Part shown: piece by piece, positions 1 to 10,021 of the stretch
How the letters are laid out: every line of letters begins with the position of its first letter
Position numbering within the stretch: the first letter of the stretch is position 1
Assembly (NCBI GenBank): GCA_004835665.1
Contig: RBKR01000011.1
Span: forward strand, 248,001 to 312,000
Direction: 5' to 3'
DNA length: 64,000 bases
Origin: Phoma sp. XZ068
Lineage: Eukaryota > Ascomycota > Dothideomycetes > Pleosporales > Didymellaceae
Translations under genes and position numbers: made by a program
The notes under the pieces: model-generated
Told to the model about the DNA's origin: nothing
Databases searched by the model: none
What the model saw: the letters and a program-made list of their open reading frames with translations, nothing else

Positions 1-2
1 CA

Positions 3-974
3 GGCATCATCTACTCCATGGCCTATGGTGACCAGCCTGCACTTATCGCTGAGATGGTTGATTGGGCACGTACTGCTGGCTTTGATGTCGTTTGTGCAGG
101 TAAAGGTACCAAGTATTTACCTCAGTACCACTACAGCACCCCCGATACAGTTTGGGACAACTACGGGTTCACCAAGGAGCAGCTGGCGACTGGCGACTTT
201 AATAAACAGATGTTCAACTCGTTCTTGGACGGTACAAAGAGTGCGCTAGAGATGGCAGCTGTTGCCAACGGATGCGACCTTACACCGCCCTCTGATGGTC
301 TCGCATTTCCCCCATGTGGTACTCACGATTTACCAGACGTTCTTAAGCCTAGAGAGCACGGCGGGCAGTTAGAAAAGAAAGGTATGGTCGAAGTGGTATC
401 ATGTCTGGAGAAGGACGGCCGCGCTGTTTTTAACGATTTACGGTGGGGCATGTACGTTGTCATCGAAGCGCCAGGCGAATATCAGAAAGAATGTTTCAAA
501 CAGTACGGGCTCAAGACCGACTCTACTGGGTGGTATGCGGCCCAGTACAAGCCCTATCATCTCATCGGGCTCGAGCTTGGAATATCCATTGCCAGTATCA
601 TGGTACGCGGAGAGCCCACCGGTCAGTGTAAGACATGGTCAGGAGATGTCGTCGCCACGGCAAAGCGCGATCTCAAAGCTGGCGAGAAGCTAGATGGAGA
701 GGGTGGCTTCATGGTATACGGTAAACTCATGACTGCTACGGACTCCTTGAAGATCGAAGGTTTGCCCATCGGCCTCGCACACGGAATCGTATTGAAACGA
801 GATGTGAAGAAGGACCTGGGCCTATCGTGGGCGGACGTGGAATACAGCGACAAGAATCAAGCAGTGGCCTTTCGACGGGAGATGGAGGCCATCTATCGGG
901 AGGAATACGAAACAACGAGGAGACTGGACAATAATAGTACCAATGGTGTGCGGCATTCGATTGTAGCGCCTTAA
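3..974 (+). CDS. SAF-domain homoserine dehydrogenase-like oxidoreductase, 3' part
   Basis: This is the C-terminal part of a predicted NAD(P)-dependent oxidoreductase of the type called homoserine dehydrogenase-like with a C-terminal SAF domain (COG4091-like). The frame is open to the left edge, so the true start and the Rossmann nucleotide-binding region lie outside the window; the ATG at 18 is internal. The motif SMAYGDQPALIAEMVDWAR near the edge is typical of the family. The segment TGQCKTWSGDVVATAKRDL about 200 residues in fits the SAF domain. The substrate of fungal members is not settled as far as I know. The last residues are low complexity before a TAA stop. No intron is needed in the visible part. 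Confidence 0.75.
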   Translation, partial: GIIYSMAYGDQPALIAEMVDWARTAGFDVVCAGKGTKYLPQYHYSTPDTVWDNYGFTKEQLATGDFNKQMFNSFLDGTKSALEMAAVANGCDLTPPSDGLAFPPCGTHDLPDVLKPREHGGQLEKKGMVEVVSCLEKDGRAVFNDLRWGMYVVIEAPGEYQKECFKQYGLKTDSTGWYAAQYKPYHLIGLELGISIASIMVRGEPTGQCKTWSGDVVATAKRDLKAGEKLDGEGGFMVYGKLMTATDSLKIEGLPIGLAHGIVLKRDVKKDLGLSWADVEYSDKNQAVAFRREMEAIYREEYETTRRLDNNSTNGVRHSIVAP

Positions 975-1949
975 TTCGGCATTCTTGGAATTATGACTTG
1001 CCGATTTCGAAACTGCTATGGAACGCGTGCAGCATTTTGTTGTTATTGTTTGAAATAACTGAGTATTATTGAGCGGAGGCATGAGTCATTAGAGCAGCAG
1101 AAACGCCTGGCTGCAAGGGCGCATTCCTTCAAATTAAAGCCGTAATCAAGCAAACTTGAAGCTGGTCACAGCGCAGACTGACAAAATCATTATGAAAGGT
1201 ATCCACGGGCTTAGTCGAGCTTCTGTTATTTCGATCGCTGAATGGCTGTAACAATGCATCACTTCGGCCACGTTGATTCAAGGGGTGCGCAGGGACTTGG
1301 ATTCAATTCAGACAATCCCTTTCCTCCATTGAAGCTCCAAGCGAAGATAGGTTGCGGATAGGCATGAGTTGTGATTGCGCTCTTACACTCATGGTTTTTG
1401 CACTTGCCAGTCATTTCCTTGTATCTCTGCATAGAACGTAGCTTCCCTGTACTGCGCACATACGCTATGTCTATCTTATTGCAATTTGTTTCGAAGTTGA
1501 TCAGTGCTGTAATTGTCGTCGCTGAGAACGAGGCGACGATCTTGGCCGCATTCGTAATACTGTCAGGGTTGCATGGTCGTCAGTCCAGCTTCCGATGGCG
1601 TGCTTAAACACCGCAACGTTCTCCCGACGCCTATCAACCCCACACGAAGCTTCAGCGCCAATGATGGCGCTTTCTTGTGTCGTCACTAAGCCTTAAGAGC
1701 TTTCCCCAAGATCTTGGTATGGTTCTTGGGCTTGCAATGTGGAGTCGTCCGCTATTCCCATGGAGTAGCCGGTACATGTTCGCCCGGGGAGAAGATAGTA
1801 TATAAAGAATCGATCTATCTCTACCGAGAGCCAGTCTATTACTTGGTTGACATCGCAAACCTCCTCTGCTTCCACTGAAGGCCTTGTGTTTCCAGATCGA
1901 ATACATAGGCCTATTTGAGGTTCACTGATCGTCGAACCCAGTCCTCACA
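975..1949. other. intergenic, 3' flank plus MFS promoter
   Basis: There is no supported gene in this 975-bp stretch. Short open frames on both strands have no recognisable domain. The right end holds the presumed promoter of the MFS gene, including a TATA-like element. Confidence 0.6.
1799..1807 (+). promoter_or_regulatory. TATA-like element (TATATAAAG)
   Basis: A TATATAAAG sequence lies about 145 bp upstream of the ATG of the MFS permease. The spacing suits a fungal TATA box with a leader of roughly 110 bp. The assignment rests on sequence and position only. Confidence 0.4.
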
Positions 1950-3674
1950 ATGGCGACTTACAAAAATGAGGCCGACGTCATTCAAAACTCGCCTGCGCTC
2001 TCATCTGAAACATCATCCCAACTCGACGACACATATGAAGCCTACAAAAACAATCAGGGAGCTGACGCTGATCCGGCAGAAGCAAGGAAAACCCTTAGGA
2101 AGATTGATTCTCGCATAGTACCAATATTGTTTTTCACCTATCTCTTGCAGTACCTCGACAAGAATGGCATCAACTATGCTTCAGCCTTTGGCTTGCAGGA
2201 AGGCACTAAGCTGAAGGGACAAGATTACTCTTGGCTGGGTGCGCATCACACTGATACTTGAGAACACCTAAGCTGAGCAAAGATACAGGCAGCATCTTCT
2301 ATTTTGGCTACCTCGCGGGACAGTATCCTGCAGGCTATCTGCTGCAACGGCTACCAATGGCCAAGTTCCTCGGTGTCTGCACACTTGGTGAGCCTTACCT
2401 TCGGAAAGGCAGGACAAAAATTAACCACATCAGGCTGGGGAGTCATTCTCATGACTACACCAGCGTGCCATAACTTTGCTGGCATGGCTGCAAATCGCTT
2501 TTTGCTTGGTCTCCTTGAAGCAACCGTTAACCCTGGCTTTGTTCTAATCATGAGCATGTGGTACACTTCAGCCGAGCAACCTCTCCGACTTGGAGCGTAC
2601 TACTGCACTAATGGCATCGCCACAATGTTTGGCGGGTTGATCGGCTACGCAGTCGGGCATATCAAGACTGGGCTACCCCGATGGATGTATGTCTTCCTGA
2701 TATTTGGGTCTGCAAGTACAGTGATGGGCATTGTCATCCTTCTGTTCCTGCCGGATCTGCCCACAACAGCAAAGTTCCTTACCAAAAGGCAACGTGGTAT
2801 TGCAATCGATCGAGTCTCGGGAAACAGGCAAGGAGTCAAGAACAAACATTTCAAGGTCTACCAAGCATGGCAGACATTGTATGACCCAAAGACATGGATC
2901 TTATTCATCATGGCAACAGGGGCACAGATACCAAACTCGGCTTTGACAACAGTGGGTAACTTCGAGTCGGCATAGTTAAGATGAGCGCTAACACTACTTA
3001 GTTCAGCTCAATGATCATCAAATCATTTGGAGTCGACACACTCGGAACTCAATACCTGCAAATACCGGGTGGTGCTGTACAATTTGTCTCGCTGCTTGCT
3101 GGAAGTTACATTTGCACACACTGGCCGAATAGTCGCTGTATTACAATGACCGTTGCGAACATCATATGCATCATCGGTGCAAGTCTACTGGTAGCGCTAC
3201 CTAGCAACAACAAGTGGGGTAGGCTTGTTGCGCTCTGGATGTGCTATTTCCAAGGACTCGGATTTAGCATGAGCTTGACGATTGTGTCCAGCAACATCGC
3301 TGGATATACTAAGAAACAACTCACAGGTGCAGCTCTGTTCACAGGTTATTGTGTAGGCAACATCATTGGTCCGCAGACGTTCAAGAGCAGCGAGGCACCT
3401 GGGTACAAGTCTGCGTACATTGCGTCAGTACACCAATTCATCAGTCACATAGGAGGCTTTGCTAATACTCTTCACCAGAATGCTTATCGGCTACAGCGTG
3501 AAGCTAATTGCTGTTCTTGTACTCTTTGCTTACATGTGGTCGGTCAACAAGAAGCGCGATCGGGAGTCCGCAAGCGGGATCCAGCTCACTGAGGAGGAAA
3601 TGAGGGCAGCAGTTGAAGCAGGAATGCACGATGTCACCGAAATCGACAACAAAGGTTTCCGATACATTTTATAG
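1950..3674 (+). CDS. MFS permease, allantoate/Dal5-type anion:cation symporter family
   Basis: Plasma-membrane transporter of the Dal5/allantoate permease family, which moves small organic anions such as allantoate, ureidosuccinate, vitamins or carboxylates; the substrate here is unknown. My model is join(1950..2238, 2289..2387, 2434..2951, 3002..3423, 3479..3674), 507 aa. All four introns are 46-55 bp GT-AG, and splicing restores family motifs: YSWLGSIFYFGYLAGQ across intron 1, LTTFSSMIIKSFG across intron 3 and KSAYIAMLIGYSVKL across intron 4. The N-terminus is polar (about 50 residues), then KIDSRIVPILFFTYLLQYLDK opens helix 1. The C-terminal tail after NKKRD is cytoplasmic. Length is normal for the family. 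The start has a good ACAATGG context. Confidence 0.88.
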
Positions 3675-4239
3675 ATAGATATGCTGAGATGAGGCTGGAG
3701 AACTATGACGGCCAAGCCTAACGATAGATCTGAGCGCGATTACTGCCAACTTCATCCATGCACGAGATCGAATGGCTGTGGCTAAGGCAGGGATATCGAA
3801 GCCTTAGCGTGTATCATACAGCTTTCATATCTCAATAAGCGTCAAGATCCTCCAAGGTCGTGTATCCCTGCTTGAGACCAGCTATCGAACTACTATTGTT
3901 GAACCTGATTCCTTCTGCCAATAGCGCTTCGGCTCAAGCAGTAAAAATGACTAGACTAGGCGAACTAGGCACTCAATCGGAATCTAGGGACACTGTTTAA
4001 ATATTTGCACAGAGGTGAAAGCTGCATATACTACGGTTACTGGCAATCGATCGTTACTTGCTAGTGTTGAGTCCTGCGCTGGCAAAACTGAACCGCAGCT
4101 GATATTTCCTAGTATCTCTTGCGGCCATCATGTATCCCATGAACCTTGATGTGATTATCCTAACACGATTGTTTTCGTTTTGAAGTATCTACGCCACCAT
4201 TCTCTGTCCCTCAATGGGAGTTGCGAGGTGTCTAGTGGC
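3675..4239. other. intergenic, nothing recognised
   Basis: A 565-bp gap between the MFS stop codon and the end of the HET pseudogene. The two loci converge here. I see no gene, RNA or repeat. Confidence 0.6.
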
Positions 4240-6756
4240 TCAGTGTCCGGCTGGTCGGGGAAACCGCAACGCGTCTGTGTCACGATCGAAAGCCAAGTTT
4301 TTCCATTCCCGCTCCGGCGTATCATTTCTCCCGTAACGGCAGTGAAAACGGCAAAATGGGATTTCCGGGGGCGGAAAAGGCCAATTTAAATCTACCAGAG
4401 AGCACATCGCTAGATCACGTGGAAGATTCAGGATCCCTATCCCTATCCGTTCGTAATGGTCTCCTTTTGCGACGATAATCATCATAAAAAGCTCCAACGA
4501 TAAATCTGGGAGCTCATATTGTCCTATTCCGTTCGATTCCTTGAACAGAATGCCTTTTAGAAGTTGACCTTCCGGTATATCAGAGGGATTTCTGTTCCAG
4601 AAATGCCAAAGTGATAGTTCAATGCGTTCGTTAAGAGCCAGCACAACAAATTTGGTGTCATGAGGCTGACCCAAGTCAAATTCGGTCGCGTACAAGTTGA
4701 CAGTTGGTGTATCGAGCTTCAGGAACTGTGTGGTGTTTTCAGGTTTTGTGCTCGCTATTGCGGCCGCATCGCTCAAAGATACTTCTGTGGCCCCGGGTCT
4801 AAGGAACGTTTTCACACCATCGCTGTCCACGATTGAAGGATAGATTTTGATGCCATAGGCGAATTCCACGGTACAAACTTCGGCGATACTGCCGTCTGGG
4901 AGCCGTTCACGCCAAAACCACCGTGCGATGGATTTCCAAGCCAACTGCGACCAGCTGGGAAAGTTGTGCCGTCGAAAATCAGTGTAATGGACATACCACT
5001 AAAGCAAGGCAATCCTGCTATATTTAAATTGCTTGGCGGCAGCAGTTGACTCTTTGTGGCGTGCGGCGCACTGGAGTGGGACTCCCCACCAGTGATGAAG
5101 TCCATATCCTTTAAATGTATGCAAGGTTCCCAGAATTGCATTAAGCGCATCCGCTTCATGAATCAAGTCTTGACCACTGTAACCGGACAAAGCTCTCAAG
5201 AGCCTCGCAATAGGTTCTTCATGCACCAGCGGCCCGGAGTTCCTCAAGGTAAATCCCCTGGGAGTGCGATTCTGCATGTATACAAAGAAAACTTCTGCCA
5301 CTACGCCGGAGTTGTAGGACAACCTTCTTGGTTCGGGTGGGAATCCGTCTTCGAACTGGGTAGTGTGGTTGCACATATAGACCATCTGATATTCACTGAA
5401 GAATAGCCTACGTCTTGAGAAGTAGCACTCCTGGAATGTCCAAGCACGACTGGATCATATAGAAAGCAACACCTTCAACAAGAACAATGGTTTGAGTGCC
5501 GTGAAAATATGTGTACCGTGCACTTTTCCGACGTATGCTCGAGCTGCTCGGACGCCTGGAAGTCCGTAAGATGGATTATCACCTGCAGCAGCTATGACGG
5601 TGATTTGAGCAGCAGCATAGATATCGGCTATCTGTATGATCTGATGATGGGTGTGTTCTGCGTCGGTTTTGATTGATGCACTGCTATAGATCAGTCTATG
5701 ATCTAGGTGAGCATGGCTTCTGTAGGACACGGCCAACTCGGGCGAGAAGTTTTTTGTAAAGCTCAACCATATCTTCCACATACCATGACTTTAATTCACT
5801 TTGTACGAATGGTGTACTCACATATCTGTCTACCCACAAGTACTTGTAACCAAGTCGTAAAGTCACTTGAATGCTGTCCTCAATTGTGCGAGTGGCTCCC
5901 AGGTCGAGGTCATTTGCAGAAATATCCGATTAATCTGCGGACGAACCCCATACGTATGAAAGGGCCACATATGCGCAATCAAATGGTGCATTAATTATGA
6001 CCCGTCGATCGCAGTCGATAGCCTTCAGGTTCCGTAGACCTGTAGGTGTCCTGGAACGACAAGTCGCCGTATGTGAGTGTTCACATTCTTCAATGTAGGA
6101 GCGAACAGAGCCATAGTCAAGGTTACATGGTACCAGATGGGGAAAGGCAGCCTGGGAAATATCAAGACTCAGCGAAGTCGCTAATATGCACCAGCGTTGA
6201 CTATCACGTGGGTTGTCTGTGAGAATCCGTGATAAACCAGTAGAAGGAACATCATTTTTGCTCGATGCAGACTGCTGCAATGCACAAGGCCGCCCCTCGA
6301 AATTGAATTGAGGCAAGTACTCACACACAGAGCAACATATTTGGCAGCTTTTCCTCATTGGCCACTCGAATGGCAAGGGCACTCTAATGACTGATAGGGA
6401 CCATTCGTTTGTGTAGGTCTCCAAGGTTTTCAAAAGAGAGCACTCCTACAGCTGCTGAATACTCATGTCGAGTATAACCTCTTCAATGACACTTTTCTTG
6501 TCAAGTTCAATCATCCAGTGTTCGTTCGCATCAACTGTTTCTGCGGCAGTACGTTTTCGGACGCGTAGTGTTGATCCTTCTCCAGTTTTCTCGTACACAG
6601 GTTGGCTAAGTAGATCCCATGGTATTGCTAAGCAGTCGGCGCATGTGAAATTCCGTTGTCGTTGGGGTCGGGTCTTGAAGGTATATCGAGAGCTTGAATC
6701 AGCCTTGCGGCTTCCGTGGTACGGTCGCTGCTGTCCTCACTATCTACTGTCGCCAT
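4240..6756 (-). pseudogene. HET-domain gene, degenerate copy
   Basis: Remnant of a heterokaryon-incompatibility (HET) gene, paralogous to the locus at 7171-9706. Recognisable pieces in order are an N-terminal CADC segment (about 6640), CQICCSVCEYL (about 6340), the HET core YVALSYVWGSS (about 5950), YKYLWVDRY, CINQN, IADIYAAAQITVIAAAGDNP, RAWTFQECYFSRRRLFFS, DALNAILGTL and FPSWS with a long C-terminal region. Disablements read directly are an in-frame TAG just upstream of the 6433 segment, TAA at 5932-5930 inside the HET motif, one extra base near 5665 between CINQN and the following Asp, TGA at 5457-5455, and TAG at 5001-4999. The 5' end near 6756 is also out of frame. The intron at 5681..5821 keeps a GTGAGT donor. 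With at least four independent lesions, a functional full-length product is very unlikely. Confidence 0.82.
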
Positions 6757-7170
6757 GTTTACGGCGTGTATGGAAACAGGATATATGCAATTTTATAACT
6801 GGGTTCGTAAGAAGTGGACTGTTGACGTTGCTGAAACGATCGAGTGAGCCTGTTGCGCGAGAAGGCAACAGTAGTGGGTAGCAGTGGTTCGCTTACTACC
6901 CGGGACTGCAGCATATTGGTCATCCTCACATGCTTTTTTTAAGTCACAACGATGCTCTGCGCATCTCGCGCTTACCTGGCCTGCTAATTATCGATGCATT
7001 GGCCAAGTCACAGTCTCCGTTTCCTGCGGTTAGTGATGCAAGTACGATTTGAGTGATGGTGTGGCGCAGAACGTGGGACAGACATTGCAATTGATAATAG
7101 CTGTTGAATGGCTCTCTAGAAGACTGAAAGTGATATTTGACGGAATCCATGTCAACAAAGTCATATATCA
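6757..7170. other. intergenic between tandem HET loci
   Basis: A 414-bp spacer between the 5' remnant of the proximal HET copy and the stop of the distal copy. It should contain the former promoter of the pseudogene. Nothing else is recognisable. Confidence 0.5.
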
Positions 7171-9706
7171 CTATACCAGGGTAATCGTTTCCACCCCAGC
7201 GTACCTCAACCACCAAGGCTCATTAGACCTGAAATCAAGATACGAGGCGTCAGGCACTTTAGCATCAGTCTCGCCACATCGAGTAGGATCCCGATTGGAC
7301 AAGTTCCCAGTGGACTTTCGTAGCAAGGAGTGCTCGTGGGATGCTATCATCTCACATTTGCAGTCATCCTCTGATATGGGACTGAGATTGTTGTTATCGA
7401 GTAAGGCAATTGCCACTCGCTCCCAGTTACTGTCACATTCCTCTACTATGATCATAGCGTAGTGCGGTGAGTCTGAGCAGCAAGCACTCGAATTTGCGTC
7501 TGCGATGAGAAGTCCCTTGAGGGAACGGTCAGAACGAAGGGTCGCTGGGGATTTATCCCAGGCGGGAGGCAGAAGGATATCCAGGTCATCCTCCAGTGCT
7601 ACGCAATATTCCCAGGGATCGTCACGCTCCTTATTAGGATCGAAGATTAACCGTAACCTTAGAGTAAATGTCTGAAAAGTCAGCTGTTGCGACGACGCTT
7701 GGTCATTGCTGCCTTCAGTCAGCGCGGTGCCGAGAGAAGCGATGGATTGAAATTTTTGGAGTGTTTCGATCCCCTGGCAAGATCCGAGAAGGGTGATGAA
7801 GTCACCGCCTGCATGCTGGGGAGTCTGCCGCGCGTACCATCCGATACCTTCCTCCCAACCGAGTGGTGACCAGCTAGGGAAACCAATACGGCGTCGGCAG
7901 GGATTGTGGTGGTACTATAGTAAAGCGATGCTACCTTCATCCTTCAAGCTGCTTAGGCTTTTTAAATCGAGCGTAGCAGGTGAAGCTCCATCTGAGGGCG
8001 TGTTGACCGATGGAGCATGCGATAGCGGTCTCTCAATCTCGCAGGATGTTGATGCTGTGTTCGTGCCTGTGTTCTGCCCATTTTTGGATGGCCAAAATGG
8101 TACGCCCCATACATGCAAGATAGAGTGGCGAAAAAAAGCCTTCAAGGTCCCTAAGATGGCGTTCAGTGCATCAGAGTCATACGACATCTGTCGGCGGCTA
8201 TACATCGTGAGTATATCCATCACACTTGCCAGGGAATAAGGAACCGCCTCTAGCACTGCAGCTGGCACTGAATTTGGATCACTTTGTTTGATCCAGCCCC
8301 TTAGGTTTGTATGGATTGGGCTTGTACGTGAATGAGGTTTGATGCCAGTAGTTTCTTGGTAGACTGCGGAGTTACAAACGAGTGTGATCTGCTCAGACGT
8401 AAAGAACAGTCTTCTTGGTGAGTTAAAGCACTCCTGGAATGTCCAGGCACGGCTGGCCCACTTTGACTCATGGACGTAGTTGGGTGGATATCTGTCAGAC
8501 CATTTCATGGACTGATTTGCGAACAGACGAATGGAGCGCACATTCTCATGACGGTGTAGACCACGCGAGCCCCGCTTTATGCCAGGAAGCCCATAGTTAG
8601 GATCTTCACCTGCAGCTGCAATGATCGTCACTTCTGCTGAGGCGTAGATATCGGCCATCTGTGCAATTTGTTCCTGTTTCTCTTGCTCGTCATTTTGGTT
8701 GATACACTGTGGCATGTCAGTCGCAGTTTTACTTTGACTTTTTTTTCAAGCGCGTAACCAGTTCACTCACATAGCGATCGATCCAGAGGTAGGTAAACCC
8801 TAGTTCTCGCGTCACAACAATGCTGTCCTCAATAGTCTGAGGCAACTCCCCTATAAGATCAGAAGATGCAAGACTTGTATGAGTGGTTGGAGGACCCCAA
8901 ACGTACGAGAGTGCAACAAAAGGGCAGTCGGACGGGGCTAGAACCACAGCTCTCTTGACACAATCGATGACTTTCAAGTTGCGTACGTACTGTCGATTCT
9001 CCCGAGCGCACATTGAACTGTGATCGCGATCACATTCATGAATCCACCCCTTGATGATCTCGAAATCGACCTCAGTTGGCGAGTAATTCTGCATCGCGGA
9101 CTGGAACGCTTCGACTTCTAGGGCAGTAGCGAAGAAGCTTGGGATATCAAAGGTGTCATGTCCATCTTCACTCTCTTCCCATATTGTGTAAGTCTCATCC
9201 TCACTGTCCTGCTGGTCATCCTCGTCTCTGCTGGTATCAAAATTCGCCCGAGTTTCATCGTCGCATGGTGAACCTCTTAAATCATCTTCGCCCTCGCTGT
9301 GGTCCCAATCATCACTAACGTCATCCCCATTCTTATTCAGCCGAAGAAAGGTCATCCTATACGGCTTTTCTCCATCCCATCCGCCACGAAGTTGACGTAT
9401 ACTTCTAGTGCTGTCATGCCCGTACTTCTGCAGTAAATCCCGCAGGAACCGACAGATTTGGCAAGCCGAGTTTCCAGGCCAAATGCGTCCCTCGGGAACA
9501 GTGTACTTCCACGACACGAACGGCTCTCGTGCGCTGAATGAGCCTGGATCATCCGATGTACCAAACTTTTCCCAGGGTACAATAAAGCAATCGTCACAGA
9601 TGCCGTTGCGCTCATGGTCGGTCATTCTATTCTGGCAGCTAGCGCTCCCACTACTTCCCCTTCGCAAATCTAATTGTTCCTTGGAGGCTTTGACGTCCTC
9701 GCCCAT
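7171..9706 (-). CDS. HET-domain protein with one in-frame TAG
   Basis: HET proteins trigger incompatibility or cell death on non-self recognition after hyphal fusion. Model: complement(join(7171..8706, 8771..9706)). The 64-bp intron (GTGAGT donor, CCACAG acceptor) joins WIDRY to CINQND. The start is the first ATG of the frame, at 9706. The N-terminal third holds CDDCFIVPWE and SACQICRFL cysteine motifs and an acidic stretch. HET core motifs are VALSYVWGPP, TIEDSIVVTRELGFTYLWIDR, MADIYASAEVTIIAAAGEDP and RAWTFQECF. A single in-frame TAG at 7917-7915 follows SIALL, about residue 575; the frame then stays open for 247 more codons through FPSWS to a TGA/TAA-type natural end at 7171. Either the protein ends at about 575 aa, the gene is newly broken, or the TAG is spliced out or read through. 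It is a tandem paralogue of the pseudogene downstream. Confidence 0.7.
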
Positions 9707-9736
9707 CCTGGTCAGGCTGCTGTCGATGTTGCAAAG

Positions 9737-10021
9737 ATGGCTGAGCTCCCTGCGCCTCAATGCAGCACCCCACCAAGGTAAGCAAACGCTCCACCTCTAA
9801 ACGTACCCAATTTTAGAACGACCACGAGAAAGAATCATGGCGCTGCCAGTACCAAGGTAGATTATGCAAAGGAGAAACTAGCGTTCCATTTGGGGATTGA
9901 GATGCAAGGTGTTTCTTCGGGTCTGAAAGAAGTGTGGGGGAAGCTGGTCGCCTCGCCCAACGCTGACGCGCTAATGAACCTCCACAACCAGATCACGACA
10001 CAGCAACATGTCCACACGTGA
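9737..10021 (+). CDS. possible short gene or upstream ORF overlapping the RUS start
   Basis: A possible two-exon ORF, join(9737..9777, 9817..10021), 81 aa, beginning MAELPAPQC and containing KVDYAKEKLAFHLGIEM. The intron would be only 39 bp (GTAAGC donor, TTTTAG acceptor). Its stop codon at 10019-10021 lies just after the ATG of the downstream RUS gene (10008), so the two frames overlap. It begins only 30 bp from the divergent HET start. I recognise no domain. It could be a spliced upstream ORF in the RUS leader, a separate small gene, or chance. Confidence 0.3.

Noticed and set aside
5681..5821. Extra coding segment inside the HET pseudogene intron
   Set aside because: The open frame there reads through a GTGAGT donor and has no match to the neighbouring HET copy, which has a 64-bp intron at this point.
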